NCBI GenBank assembly: GCA_021773075.1
Contig: JAJFKT010000012.1
Span: 310,001 to 374,000 of the forward strand
DNA from: Woeseiaceae bacterium
GTDB taxonomy: Bacteria > Pseudomonadota > Gammaproteobacteria > Steroidobacterales > Woeseiaceae
DNA: 64,000 nt
Direction: 5' to 3'
Position 1 is the first letter of the stretch, and the number at the start of each line of letters is the position of its first letter. Below are positions 49,372 through 57,736 of this stretch, piece after piece. The notes beneath the pieces were generated by a model. The model saw only the letters and a list, made by a program, of their open reading frames with translations. It was not told the DNA's origin and searched no databases. The translations under genes were made by a program, and so were the position numbers.

Positions 49372-50162
49372 TCCGGTTCTTTTCCGTCTGCGCGTGCCTG
49401 ATTATAGAGTGGCAAGGTTTTTTGCCACTGGTTGATCAGGTTTTCGATACGCGTGTCACTCGCCGGGTGAGTCGACAGGTGCTCAGGCGGTTTCTTGCCA
49501 CCCATTGCCGCCATGTTTTGCCACAGATCAACTGAGGCACGTGGATCGAATCCCGCTTTCGCCATGTACTCAAGACCAACAACGTCCGCTTCGGATTCCT
49601 GACCTCGGCCCATCGGTAATTCCATGCCGAGCGCAGCACCGGCACTCAGAACCTGGCTGGCGGTGTACGCTCCGCCCGTGTAACCACCACCCAAAATGAC
49701 GGCCACCGCTTCAATACCGATTCCTGTGAGTGAACCTCGCGAGGCGCGTTCGTTGACATGCTTGGCCGTGACGTGCGCGATTTCGTGTCCGATAACGGCA
49801 GCCAGCTGGTCCTGATTCTCGGTCACCTCCAGAATTCCCGTATACACACCGATCTTGCCGCCAGGCATAGCAAAAGCATTGATCTGGTTTTGCTCAAATA
49901 TCGCGAGTTCCCACTCGATATCGCTATAGGGAGGATAAAGCTCGGCAACAACAGCCTGAGCAACACACTTAACGAAGTCGATTTTCGCGCGATTGGTGCT
50001 CAACGGCAGCGTCGCTCGATAAGCATTGAAGGTAGACCTCGCCTGCGCCTCAAGCTCCGCGTCGGACTTCATAATAAGCTGCGGGCGACCGGTCGGCGAC
50101 GTGGAACACGACGCCAGGAGCACGGCGAAAATAAGGGAAATCAATAGTTTAGAACGATGCAT
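49350..50162 (-). CDS. M48-family metallopeptidase lipoprotein
   Basis: Zinc peptidase of 270 residues with a lipoprotein signal (LLASCSTSPTGR). The active site is VIGHEIAHVTAKHVNERAS (about residue 125), with the third-ligand region GQESEADVVGLEYMAKAGFD and the C-terminal LSTHPASDTRIENL. This is the layout of LoiP-type outer-membrane quality-control proteases. The downstream methyltransferase gene overlaps its stop. Confidence 0.93.
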   Translation of the reverse strand: MHRSKLLISLIFAVLLASCSTSPTGRPQLIMKSDAELEAQARSTFNAYRATLPLSTNRAKIDFVKCVAQAVVAELYPPYSDIEWELAIFEQNQINAFAMPGGKIGVYTGILEVTENQDQLAAVIGHEIAHVTAKHVNERASRGSLTGIGIEAVAVILGGGYTGGAYTASQVLSAGAALGMELPMGRGQESEADVVGLEYMAKAGFDPRASVDLWQNMAAMGGKKPPEHLSTHPASDTRIENLINQWQKTLPLYNQARADGKEPDCKKNWN

Positions 50163-50281
50163 GTTGTTTCTGCTCCTGAATCCTCACTCCTCAAGTCTTT
50201 CTGGAGTATAACGCCTCAAAGCGCATTTAATCCTGCTACTGATTCGACCGGAATTCGACCCGTCAGTTCCGCGAGCCCCAG

Positions 50282-51301
50282 TCAGCGCGGCAAAGCTGAC
50301 TCGAACTTGCGACGCCAACCCGCCGCATCAGCTTTTTCCAAAACCCCGTCGATACCACCTAGCAGCCGCTTTTGCAGTGGTTGCTTGATCTTGAAGCTCA
50401 CTAAATAGAGGTCTCGTTCACTGACCAGGTCAGCGAACAGCTCATCGCTGGTTCGAATTTCGTCAGCGAGGCCCAGATCGAGTGCTCGAGTCCCGTACCA
50501 ATGCTCACCCGTCGCCACTTTGTCCAGATCCATGTCCGGTCGATACTTCGCAACCGCCTCTTTGAACAACGAATGCACATCCTCGAGCTCTTCCTTCAGC
50601 TTTGCCCTGTCTTCGTCTGTATTTTCTCCAAACATGGTGACCGTGCGCTTGTACTTACCCGCGGTAACCTGTTCGAATTCCACACCGTGGCTGTCCAGCA
50701 TGCGATTGAAGTTCGGAATCTGTGCGAGCACGCCGATCGAGCCAAGAATCGCGAACGGTGCTGCATAGATCTTGGTTGCGACGCAGGCCATCAGGTAACC
50801 GCCGCTTGCGGCGACTTTGTCGACGCAAACTGTGAGCGGAATATCACGATCGCGAATTCGTGCCAACTGTGACGCCGCCAAACCGTGCTCATGAACAACG
50901 CCACCGTGATTCTCAAGACACACGATTACATCGTCGTCCTCCGTAGCGACCTCGAGAATCGCACTGATCTCCTCGCGCAGCGACGGCACGGCGCTGGCTT
51001 TCAAATCACCTTTGAAGTCGATGACGAAGCTGCGCGGCCGTGTCGATTCTTCTTTCGCGTCCGCTTTGTCCTTTTTCTTTTTCTCTTTTGCGACCTTCTT
51101 TCGCACGTCTTTGCTGGAAACAGCATTACGCAAAGACTCGGCTAGAGACTCGTGTTTTTTATTGAGATTCTCGACCTCAAGACCTTCATGCGCATTCTTG
51201 CGACCCGCCGAAGCGGCCACCACAATTACGATGATGATCCCGGCCACAACCGTAATCGCCTTGAGGAGAAACAGGCCGTAATTAGCCAGAAATTCGATCA
51301 T
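50282..51301 (-). CDS. sohB: Peptidase S49 SohB
   Basis: Inner-membrane serine protease of 339 residues. One N-terminal membrane helix (about 9-31) is followed by a lysine-rich linker, then the S49 domain. The nucleophile is in [12 protein letters not shown] (Ser about 166) and the base Lys in [13 protein letters not shown] (about 215). [20 protein letters not shown] is typical of SohB. Its stop-to-stop neighbour is the M48 peptidase. The start overlaps the lipA stop by four bases. Confidence 0.93.
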   Translation of the reverse strand: MIEFLANYGLFLLKAITVVAGIIIVIVVAASAGRKNAHEGLEVENLNKKHESLAESLRNAVSSKDVRKKVAKEKKKKDKADAKEESTRPRSFVIDFKGDLKASAVPSLREEISAILEVATEDDDVIVCLENHGGVVHEHGLAASQLARIRDRDIPLTVCVDKVAASGGYLMACVATKIYAAPFAILGSIGVLAQIPNFNRMLDSHGVEFEQVTAGKYKRTVTMFGENTDEDRAKLKEELEDVHSLFKEAVAKYRPDMDLDKVATGEHWYGTRALDLGLADEIRTSDELFADLVSERDLYLVSFKIKQPLQKRLLGGIDGVLEKADAAGWRRKFESALPR

Positions 51302-52302
51302 ATTGCTATGCCAACGTTATTTTTTTGTAAAACCTGTTCAGCTCGATAGCTCGAGCGCACCATGGGTCCTGCAACGACCTCGACGAAACCCTTTTCCAAT
51401 CCTTCGGCCCGATACGCTTCGAACTCTGCCGGTGTCACATAGCGCTCAACGGCCAGATGATTCGGTGTCGGTCGCAGGTACTGACCCAGGGTCAGGATGT
51501 CGACGCTCGCAGCACGCAGGTCATCCATCGTTTGCATGATCTCGTTGTCCTGCTCGCCCAGTCCGAGCATCAAACTCGTTTTGGTCAAAACATCAGGTCG
51601 ATGCGCTTTTGCGTGCCGCAGCACTTCGATCGTTTGTTCGTAGCTGGCTCGCGGATCGCGGACCGGATGTGTCAGTCGTTTGACTGTCTCGACATTTTGT
51701 GCGAATACCTCGAGACCAGAATCGACCACCATTTCTACGTGTTCGTGAACGCCATTGAAGTCCGGCGTCAAAGCCTCGACAGCGGTCCCTGGATTCAGCT
51801 TCTTAATCTCACGAACGCAAGCTGCGTAATGGCTGGCACCACCATCGTCGAGATCATCGCGGTCAACCGAGGTGATGACGACGTATTCCAGCCCCATTAA
51901 TCGCACAGCTTTCGCAGAGTTCAACGGTTCCTCGGCGTCCAACCAGCCTTTCGGGTTACCCGTATCAACAGCGCAGAAACGGCAGGCGCGAGTACAAACA
52001 GAGCCCATGACCATGATCGTCGCCGTGCCGGCATTCCAGCATTCGCCAATGTTTGGGCACATTGACTCCTCACATACTGTGCTCAGTCGATGCTCGTGAA
52101 CTATCTTGCGGGTGCCAGAATATCCCGAACCGGACGGCATTTTTGCGCGCAGCCATTTGGGCTTGTCGCCATGAACCGGTGGCGCGCTGTCGCGACGTTT
52201 TTTCTGGCCGTTTTTGACGGCCGAAAAACCGGCATCGGTCTGGTACTTCTGACCACTTTGAACGATCGGAATACCGCGGAATGATTTGTCGTCTTTACTC
52301 AT
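51298..52302 (-). CDS. lipA: Lipoyl synthase
   Basis: Radical-SAM enzyme that inserts two sulfurs into octanoyl chains on lipoyl domains. It has 334 residues. The auxiliary cluster motif [13 protein letters not shown] and the radical-SAM motif CTRACRFC are both visible, with [10 protein letters not shown] at the C-terminus. ATG 52302 is chosen; an earlier in-frame start adds 15 residues. lipB is not adjacent. The gene overlaps sohB by four bases. Confidence 0.97.
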   Translation of the reverse strand: MSKDDKSFRGIPIVQSGQKYQTDAGFSAVKNGQKKRRDSAPPVHGDKPKWLRAKMPSGSGYSGTRKIVHEHRLSTVCEESMCPNIGECWNAGTATIMVMGSVCTRACRFCAVDTGNPKGWLDAEEPLNSAKAVRLMGLEYVVITSVDRDDLDDGGASHYAACVREIKKLNPGTAVEALTPDFNGVHEHVEMVVDSGLEVFAQNVETVKRLTHPVRDPRASYEQTIEVLRHAKAHRPDVLTKTSLMLGLGEQDNEIMQTMDDLRAASVDILTLGQYLRPTPNHLAVERYVTPAEFEAYRAEGLEKGFVEVVAGPMVRSSYRAEQVLQKNNVGIAI

Positions 52303-52358
52303 TGCCCAGCTAGATGGCCCTGTCTTGAGGGGCACGCATTGTCGCACAAATACGGCAC

Positions 52359-52382
52359 AAAAAAATCCCGGCCTAAGCCGGG
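52359..52382 (-). terminator. Rho-independent terminator after small gene
   Basis: On the reverse strand CCCGGC, loop TTAG, GCCGGG, then A and a run of seven T (52365-52359). It lies 38 bases after the stop of the 65-residue gene and before lipA, so it separates the two transcripts. Confidence 0.85.
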
Positions 52383-52419
52383 AGAATCAGGGGGATTGGT
52401 ATATCGCACGCCAGATAAA

Positions 52420-52617
52420 TTAATGCAGTCTCGACCAGCTGACCAATTTCACAGCGTTTTGCTGCAGGTCAAAATTGCTGGCCAGAATGGCCTCGATGTC
52501 CGTTGAGTTTGAGCTTTGCTCCATCGGTTGGTTCAGCTCGACAACACCGCAAAATTCGTTACCGTCACGATATTGCGTATCGGTCAAAATGAACTGCGTG
52601 TAGTACTTAGCGGACAT
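52420..52617 (-). CDS. Small hypothetical protein, 65 residues
   Basis: Not recognised. The sequence opens MSAKYYTQFILTDTQYRDG and has no signal peptide or membrane helix. It is treated as a real gene mainly because a strong Rho-independent terminator follows it in the right orientation. No clear ribosome site precedes the ATG, which lowers confidence. It is divergent from the OmpA-family gene. Confidence 0.5.
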   Translation of the reverse strand: MSAKYYTQFILTDTQYRDGNEFCGVVELNQPMEQSSNSTDIEAILASNFDLQQNAVKLVSWSRLH

Positions 52618-52852
52618 GTGACTAATTTACGCCGCAGCGTCGTCTATGACTGTGAGCCAAAGCACAAAAATCCGACCGTACGTGGCCAATTGACGAAAAT
52701 TTGACATAAGTCACATTCCGCCGGTTTTTGGCGTAAAATTTGCGGCTTAGGCGACGCGGAGCACAGATTTGGTGTGGCGAGATATGTAACATCACCGACG
52801 CTTTCGCCTTCGCTTGGGCGGATTTAAGTCGAAAAACACGGGAATTAGACAC

Positions 52853-54319
52853 ATGGTCGCGAAAAATGGACTGGTGAGACTTGTCGTATTGGGCGTCGTA
52901 CTGTTTGCCGCAGGCAACGCTTACGCGCAAGACGAATTACGTAATACCTTCTTTAAAGATGCCGACGCTGCAAAAGCAGCGGCCGATGCCGTTAACTCAA
53001 AGCTGTTTGCGCCGAAGAACTACGAAAACGGCATGAAGGAGTATCGCACTGCGGAAAGCCTGCTGGAGCGTGGCAGAAACATCGAGTACGTACGTGACAA
53101 TACCGCTGACGCGACACGCTACTTCAAAACTGCGACGAAAGCCGCCAAGCTGGCGCAAACGGCATTGGCCCAGGCGATCAAGAGTCGCCAGGACGGCGCG
53201 AATGCTTTGGCACCAAAATTATCGCCGAAGATCTGGGCCGACGCGCAGCGAGAATTCGCAAGAGCAATCCAGCTGCTCGAACGAGGCGATCTCAAAAACG
53301 CAAAACGACGCGAGATCGAAGCAACCAGCCTGTATCGCGATGCTGAATTGCAAGCGATCAAAGAACAATACCTCAGTGAAACACGCCGGCTATTGGCCGA
53401 CGCAGATCGAGCCAGGGTCGGTCGCTATGCGCCAATCACGCTCGGAAAAGCGAAGCAGTTGCTCGCCGATGCCGATCGTGAATTGAACGAGAATCGCTAC
53501 GATACTGACCTGCCAAGAAGCCTGGCAATGCGCGCGAACTATGAGGCAAAACACGCGCTGTATCTTTCTGAAATTGTCCGCCAGGTACGTGACAAGAAAA
53601 TGACGGCCGAACAACTGGTACTCAATTGGGAACAGCCGATGCGAGCGATTGCCGGCGTCGCGGACGTCAGTCCCGATATGGAGCAAGGTCCCGATAAACT
53701 GGTGGTTGAACTGGTTGCCTATTTCGACCAACAGGCAAACGAGTTACAGGCTTTACAGCAGGAAAAAGCCGAGAACGAAATTCGCCTGGCCGACATGGTT
53801 GAAGAAATGCGGGCTTTGGATGAGCGACTCGGCGGTGCAACTGAAGAGCGTGCGGCTCTGATTCAACGCCTCGAGGCGCATGCGCGTGTGAAACAGCAGT
53901 TTGAACAGGTTGAGAAAATATTCACGTCCTTCGAAGCGCGTGTATTCCGCGAGGGAAACACCATTATTCTGCGCCTCGTCGGTCTCAACTTCGACAGCGG
54001 CGATGCCCAGATCAAACCGGATAATTTTGATCTACTGGCAAAGGTCGAGAAAGCGATCGACGTGTTTCCACGCAGTGAATTGACGATTGAGGGACATACT
54101 GATTCACATGGAAGCGATGATCTGAACCAAAAACTTTCTCAGGAACGCGCGGAGTCAGTTCAGCAGTACATGATCAACGCAATGCGAATTCCGACCTACC
54201 GCCTGATTGCGACCGGTTACGGCGAAACGCGCCCGGTTTCCAGTAATGAGACCGAAGCGGGCAGAGCACGAAACCGACGTATCGATATTGTTATCAAACC
54301 GAATGTTGATGCTAACTAG
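52853..54319 (+). CDS. OmpA-family protein with helical periplasmic domain
   Basis: Exported protein of 488 residues. The signal peptide ends at AGNAYAQDE. Residues about 30-215 form repeated helices (DAAKAAADAVNSK, ARREFARAIQLLERGD-like pattern) resembling DUF4398. A coiled coil follows (about 290-355). The C-terminal OmpA peptidoglycan-binding domain has LNFDSGDAQIKPDN, EGHTDSHGSDDLN and GYGETRPVSSNETEAGRARNRR. It probably links peptidoglycan to the outer membrane. Confidence 0.9.
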   Translation: MVAKNGLVRLVVLGVVLFAAGNAYAQDELRNTFFKDADAAKAAADAVNSKLFAPKNYENGMKEYRTAESLLERGRNIEYVRDNTADATRYFKTATKAAKLAQTALAQAIKSRQDGANALAPKLSPKIWADAQREFARAIQLLERGDLKNAKRREIEATSLYRDAELQAIKEQYLSETRRLLADADRARVGRYAPITLGKAKQLLADADRELNENRYDTDLPRSLAMRANYEAKHALYLSEIVRQVRDKKMTAEQLVLNWEQPMRAIAGVADVSPDMEQGPDKLVVELVAYFDQQANELQALQQEKAENEIRLADMVEEMRALDERLGGATEERAALIQRLEAHARVKQQFEQVEKIFTSFEARVFREGNTIILRLVGLNFDSGDAQIKPDNFDLLAKVEKAIDVFPRSELTIEGHTDSHGSDDLNQKLSQERAESVQQYMINAMRIPTYRLIATGYGETRPVSSNETEAGRARNRRIDIVIKPNVDAN

Positions 54320-54422
54320 ATTGAAGAAGTGAGATATTCGAGCCATCGGGTGACCAGTCTGGATTGCTGTCTCTGACCGAATTGCTGGTTAATCGACTCA
54401 GGCCTGAGCCGTCGGTATTCAT
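54312..54422 (-). pseudogene. Fragment of a TolB-type beta-propeller (PD40 repeat)
   Basis: A 36-codon open stretch whose product contains NTDGSGLSRLTSNS and NPDWSPDGSNIS. This is the pattern of one PD40/TolB propeller repeat (DG..RLT....D..P.WSPDG). An in-frame stop lies two codons upstream and TAG ends it, so only one repeat survives. It sits between ompA-like and the reverse-transcriptase fragment and is interpreted as gene debris. Confidence 0.55.
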
Positions 54423-54646
54423 CAGTTAGATTTCCCAGTTTTCATCCCAGCCGAGCTTTAAGCAAGTGCTGCACACGCCGATCAACGATCCGGCGTGCCA
54501 GCGACTTGAGTAGTTCAGCATGAGGAATGCTGCCGAAGTAATCGGAGAGATCCGCGTCAACGAGAATTAGTGCAACGAATTGTCGGAATGTATGTTGCAA
54601 ATGAACCAGCGAATTGGCCTAGTGAACGTCCCGCCCTAGTGTCCGA
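54320..54646. other. Gene-poor interval with debris
   Basis: A 327-base stretch without an intact gene. It holds the PD40-repeat fragment and the reverse-transcriptase fragment. The remaining bases (54574-54646) show no recognisable feature. It marks the border between conserved genes and the accessory block to the right. Confidence 0.7.
54442..54573 (-). pseudogene. Remnant of a group II intron-type reverse transcriptase
   Basis: Reverse-strand translation gives VDADLSDYFGSIPHAELLKS followed by LARRIVDRRVQHLLKARLG and a stop. This closely matches the RT core of group II intron maturases, where a VDADLS-type stretch carries catalytic Asp and IPH...LL...RRI follows. Only about 43 codons remain; no YADD box or intron RNA domain was found around it. 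It is a decayed mobile-element fragment. Confidence 0.7.
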
Positions 54647-55273
54647 CTAGTCGCCCACGGCCTGCCGCCAGAAATGTCCAGCCACAAAGAACTGCCAGAC
54701 CAATATTCCGGCGGTCATGAGTACCGCGAGCAACTCGACCATCCCCCTATCGTCACTGACGAGTAGATAGATTCCCACTAGTGCAAGCCCGCCGACAATC
54801 GCTATGTGCGGAACAAAATCGCGCAAAGTTGCCGGCTTAAACTGGTCGAAAAAAGTGGCATTGTCGTCATCTTGTCTGGCCCGCTGCATGGCTTTGTGAC
54901 TGACCAGTACCATCATGCCGAACGTCAATGCCATTAGTATCAGCCACTTTCCTGTCCCGCCTGGCCCCAGCGATTCAACTAGCATGAACTCAATCAAGCC
55001 AATCAGGAACGGATACACTGAATCGCTAGTTACCGGTACCCAACGAAAGCGCATCGCAGTGCTTGCGTAGACGACCCAAATCAATACCAGACCAAGAAAA
55101 GTTGCCGCGATTTGAATCCCGGAGACAATCGCAACTAACGTCGGTTCGAAGAGGTATCCGGTCTCACGTACGTGAGACCAGAGAAGTTCCAGAGCTAACG
55201 CCTGCACGATACTGAGGAGAGTCAGCAACACCATGGGAAAGTGTTCTTTCGCACGATCACGCATCACACTCAA
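54647..55273 (-). CDS. Hypothetical multi-pass membrane protein
   Basis: Unrecognised 208-residue protein with about six hydrophobic segments (about 13-30, 44-68, 85-100, 108-125, 152-170 and 178-200). The TTG at 55273 is chosen because AGGAG lies seven bases upstream; ATG 55264 is an alternative. It is the last of five same-strand small genes. Confidence 0.75.
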   Translation of the reverse strand: MSVMRDRAKEHFPMVLLTLLSIVQALALELLWSHVRETGYLFEPTLVAIVSGIQIAATFLGLVLIWVVYASTAMRFRWVPVTSDSVYPFLIGLIEFMLVESLGPGGTGKWLILMALTFGMMVLVSHKAMQRARQDDDNATFFDQFKPATLRDFVPHIAIVGGLALVGIYLLVSDDRGMVELLAVLMTAGILVWQFFVAGHFWRQAVGD

Positions 55274-55416
55274 TGAGCTTCTCCTTAGACATTAACTTTG
55301 AGCCAGCTTGCAAGCTCGACTTGACGACCGTCCGCTTTGTATATGGACTCCTCCAGTCTAGCAAACAGATTTCGTAAACTGAATTCAGACGCGTTTGTAT
55401 GTTCCAACTTCTCGGT

Positions 55417-55438
55417 TCGGCCAACAGCGGCCGGTCAG
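55417..55438. repeat. Intergenic GGCC-rich repeat, copy 1
   Basis: TTCGGCCAACAGCGGCCGGTCAG-type sequence just beyond the stop of the upstream gene. It is related to three other copies (56194-56218, 56685-56706, 57283-57305) by the core GGCC-A-A/C-A-GCC. Confidence 0.55.
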
Positions 55439-55444
55439 GTTTGC

Positions 55445-56065
55445 TCAATTCTCTTCTTCTTGAATCGATCTTGTATCTTCAAGCGCTTGTTCGTAGTCGA
55501 CCCTGCTTTGACTCAGGCCATCTTTCAATAGCTGCAGGCTCTCTGCCTGAATACTTTCTCTATTGTCGAGGTCTTGCCGGATAATTCGTATTTGCCTCGC
55601 TCCTGATTTAGCAGCGCCACACAGCTCGTCAAGTTTCGCAGCGTTTTCCTCGATGACGCTCAGCTGAAATTGAGTACTCGCTATGTCGCCAGTAAATCTC
55701 GTAGGGCCGCATATCGAAGTGGAAAATTTGCTTGATTCACTTCCTAAGTTTCCGAAAATCAGATAGTCCTTGTTTGGCGCGTACCAGTGATCACAGGTCG
55801 TTGATGTTTGAGCAAACACAAATTTTGAGACGTCGCCTCTGAATACTGTTATTGGATCAATCTTTACGAGTCGGAGTTGTCTAGATGGTGATATCAGATC
55901 TGTAGCCTTTCCGAGAAAGACCACATCAACCGTACACATCGCGTCGATAATTTTATCTTTAGAAATCTGGCCTCGATCGGCACAGGTACAGGCGACGGAA
56001 ATCGCCGGTAGGAGTAGCAAGGATGCTATTCCGCCTTGGATAAACCTGTCAAAACTGTATCGCAT
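55445..56065 (-). CDS. Exported protein with NTR/TIMP-like cysteine pattern
   Basis: A 206-residue protein. A signal peptide (SLLLLPAISVAC) leads directly into CTCADRG, with more Cys at about 44, 91 and 119. The CxC N-terminus, then VDVVFLGKATD, VFRGDVSKFVFAQTSTTCD and KDYLIFG, resemble the netrin/TIMP-like fold of bacterial proteins. The C-terminal part is helical and charged. Fold assignment is by pattern only and the function is unknown. Confidence 0.75.
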   Translation of the reverse strand: MRYSFDRFIQGGIASLLLLPAISVACTCADRGQISKDKIIDAMCTVDVVFLGKATDLISPSRQLRLVKIDPITVFRGDVSKFVFAQTSTTCDHWYAPNKDYLIFGNLGSESSKFSTSICGPTRFTGDIASTQFQLSVIEENAAKLDELCGAAKSGARQIRIIRQDLDNRESIQAESLQLLKDGLSQSRVDYEQALEDTRSIQEEEN

Positions 56066-56193
56066 AATGCGGTGCTCGAGTCAGATCGCCAACGGCTGCT
56101 GCGGGTCACGAGAACAAAGTTTACACGATTTATTGCGGCCGGCTGCTGTGGGAACCTTAGCCGCCCCACTGCACCAACGGAAGCGAACGACTC

Positions 56194-56218
56194 AGTCCGG
56201 CCAAAACCAGCCGCTGGA
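56194..56218. repeat. Intergenic GGCC-rich repeat, copy 2
   Basis: AGTCCGGCCAAAACCAGCCG then CTGGA. A diverged copy of the family, placed just after the stop of the 103-residue membrane gene. Confidence 0.5.
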
Positions 56219-56231
56219 GTACGTCAAAGTA

Positions 56232-56543
56232 TCAGAGCTTTCCCGCAAGAAGAGATGCCAGCATCCCTACTGCGGCTCCTAACAGCATCCGCAACCCCCA
56301 CTTCTTGGCCTTGGCATGGTATTTGAGCCCGACCTCATCAAGCTGCGAAGGGAAAAACAATAGATTGGCGTGGTTGAGCCCCCAAAGGGCATGCCAGCTG
56401 GGAGGCAGTTCAGGGCGTCGGTGGTTTGCAAGCCGGATCGTAAAGTAGGCACAGCATGCGCTTCCTGAAGCGAGCAAAGGAATTGCAGTCACAAGGCAGA
56501 TCATAGAGAGAACAGCACGAAGAGGCGCGACAAATTCCTCCAT
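56232..56543 (-). CDS. Hypothetical small membrane protein
   Basis: Unrecognised 103-residue protein with two hydrophobic segments (about 8-35 and 84-100). AAGGAG with five bases of spacing supports ATG 56543 over an upstream GTG. It is one of five small same-strand genes separated by related repeats. Confidence 0.7.
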   Translation of the reverse strand: MEEFVAPLRAVLSMICLVTAIPLLASGSACCAYFTIRLANHRRPELPPSWHALWGLNHANLLFFPSQLDEVGLKYHAKAKKWGLRMLLGAAVGMLASLLAGKL

Positions 56544-56684
56544 AAACACTCCTTAATGGGACCGACGACGCCATTCTTTGAATGGCTGGATTGGGTCACC
56601 AGCAGCACGTCAACATCGTATCACGCGAACTTCTGCTTCCGAGCGCTAAGCAGTCGGCCGATCTTCGCTTGCTCGAACTTCTCA

Positions 56685-56706
56685 GAACGGCCAGAACCGG
56701 CCGTTC
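56685..56706. repeat. Intergenic GGCC-rich repeat, copy 3 (hairpin)
   Basis: GAACGGCC, six bases AGAACC, GGCCGTTC: a perfect eight-base-arm hairpin just past the stop of the 127-residue membrane gene. The centre matches copy 4 exactly (GGCCAGAACCGGCC). Confidence 0.6.
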
Positions 56707-56711
56707 ATCAC

Positions 56712-57095
56712 CTACTGTAAGCTCGTCGAACCACGGCGTCTGAGCATGACACCCAAGCTGACTCCAAGCATTACGGAAAGCAGCAGCGCCAGAATGTCTG
56801 CAGCAAGCAGAACCGGCGCAAACCAAGACATGTTCCCGAACAGGAATGTAGAGGAGAGCATGCCAAAAAGCATCGTCAGAACACCAACCATAAGAGCCGT
56901 CAGATAGGGCTTTGTAGGATGCGCCCAAGACATGTAGCCGAACACGCAAACTGAAATTACGACGCCAGTGACGAACTGAGTAACCATCAGAACCCCAATT
57001 TCATCCACGCCAACTGCTAGGGTCGTAAGCGCCCCAGCAGCAACGTGGAGAATGAAAAGCACGATTGCGAAGAGCGTAATCCTCGAAGGCTTCAT
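56712..57095 (-). CDS. Hypothetical four-helix membrane protein
   Basis: Unrecognised protein of 127 residues with four hydrophobic segments (about 5-28, 33-53, 62-82 and 90-118) and a basic C-terminus (LRRRGST). ATG 57095 is preferred; a TTG at 57104 would sit too close to the AGGA ribosome site. Confidence 0.7.
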   Translation of the reverse strand: MKPSRITLFAIVLFILHVAAGALTTLAVGVDEIGVLMVTQFVTGVVISVCVFGYMSWAHPTKPYLTALMVGVLTMLFGMLSSTFLFGNMSWFAPVLLAADILALLLSVMLGVSLGVMLRRRGSTSLQ

Positions 57096-57226
57096 CGGCA
57101 GCAAAATCCTGTGAAGTTCAATGGCCGCAGTGGGTCACGAGCCGTCATCTTACATCAGAACATGTGACCGGCGGTTATGCGCCGCGAAGCAGCCACTCGT
57201 AAGCGAAAAATTCGAAGTCGCCGATT

Positions 57227-57260
57227 GAGCGTCCGCTCTTTTCAGCACCAGTCGTTCGTT
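57227..57260. repeat. Short repeat pair GAGCGTCCGCT / ACCAGTCGTTCGT
   Basis: GAGCGTCCGCTC (57227-57238) and ACCAGTCGTTCGT (57248-57260). Both words recur, in the opposite order, at 57616-57654. A relative (GACCGTCCGCTTT) is at 55326-55338. Confidence 0.5.
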
Positions 57261-57282
57261 CAGCTTCCTGGTGAACTACTGC

Positions 57283-57305
57283 AGTCGGCCAGAACCGGCC
57301 GGTCA
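57283..57305. repeat. Intergenic GGCC-rich repeat, copy 4
   Basis: AGTCGGCCAGAACCGGCCGG then TCA, two bases past the stop of the zinc-ribbon membrane gene. The 14-base core is identical to copy 3. Confidence 0.6.
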
Positions 57306-57306
57306 G

Positions 57307-57603
57307 CTACAATGCCACACCACATGAGTTGCAAGACTGTCGGGACCAGCCGCCGCCCGGGAAGTTGCCACAGCTAGGACATTTCCAAGCCAATTTCCAG
57401 AACAGTGTGTATCCAATCGTCGCCGTGCTCGCGATGGCAAGAAATGTAATCTTTCCAATACCTAGGAGTGTCTGAGAGTCGGAGATATTCGCGTAGAGGT
57501 AGAACGACCATGGGACAATCGTAATAGCCGAAATCACTTTGGCCTTGCGAAGAGTATTTTGATACTCGCGCTTTATCTCATCGGGTGTCTTATCTGAAGG
57601 CAT
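57307..57603 (-). CDS. Small membrane protein with C-terminal zinc ribbon
   Basis: Unrecognised 98-residue protein. Two hydrophobic segments (about 22-42 and 48-72) precede a C-terminal CPSCG...CNSCG pair (about 75-95), a likely zinc ribbon. It is the first of the five same-strand small genes. Confidence 0.7.
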   Translation of the reverse strand: MPSDKTPDEIKREYQNTLRKAKVISAITIVPWSFYLYANISDSQTLLGIGKITFLAIASTATIGYTLFWKLAWKCPSCGNFPGGGWSRQSCNSCGVAL

Positions 57604-57615
57604 AAGGATTGGTCT

Positions 57616-57654
57616 ACCAGTCGTTCGTCAATTTGTCACGCGAGCGTCCGCTTT
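57616..57654. repeat. Short repeat pair ACCAGTCGTTCGT / GAGCGTCCGCT, second copy
   Basis: ACCAGTCGTTCGT (57616-57628) and GAGCGTCCGCTTT (57642-57654), just upstream of the zinc-ribbon gene start. The same two words occur at 57227-57260. Confidence 0.5.
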
Positions 57655-57696
57655 GGGGCAGCAGCGGCTTTTCCAATGCGCCAAATCCTAACACCT

Positions 57697-57729
57697 GAGC
57701 GACTGCGATTGGGAGCATAGCGGTCGCTC
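57697..57729. terminator. Hairpin downstream of the lipase-like gene
   Basis: GAGCGAC (57697-57703) and GTCGCTC (57723-57729) form a seven-base stem with a 19-base loop, eight bases after the stop of the reverse-strand lipase-like gene. No T-run follows, so a terminator role is tentative. Confidence 0.35.
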
Positions 57730-57736
57730 TTTCTAT

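Noticed and set aside
52701..52714. FNR/ANR-like site (TTGAC-ATAA-GTCAC) upstream of the OmpA-family gene
   Set aside because: One half is imperfect and no matching promoter at a sensible distance was found. It is kept only as a weak possibility.
54647..57654. Integron cassette array
   Set aside because: The gene layout fits, but no attC core sites and no integrase were seen, so the term is not used for the annotation.
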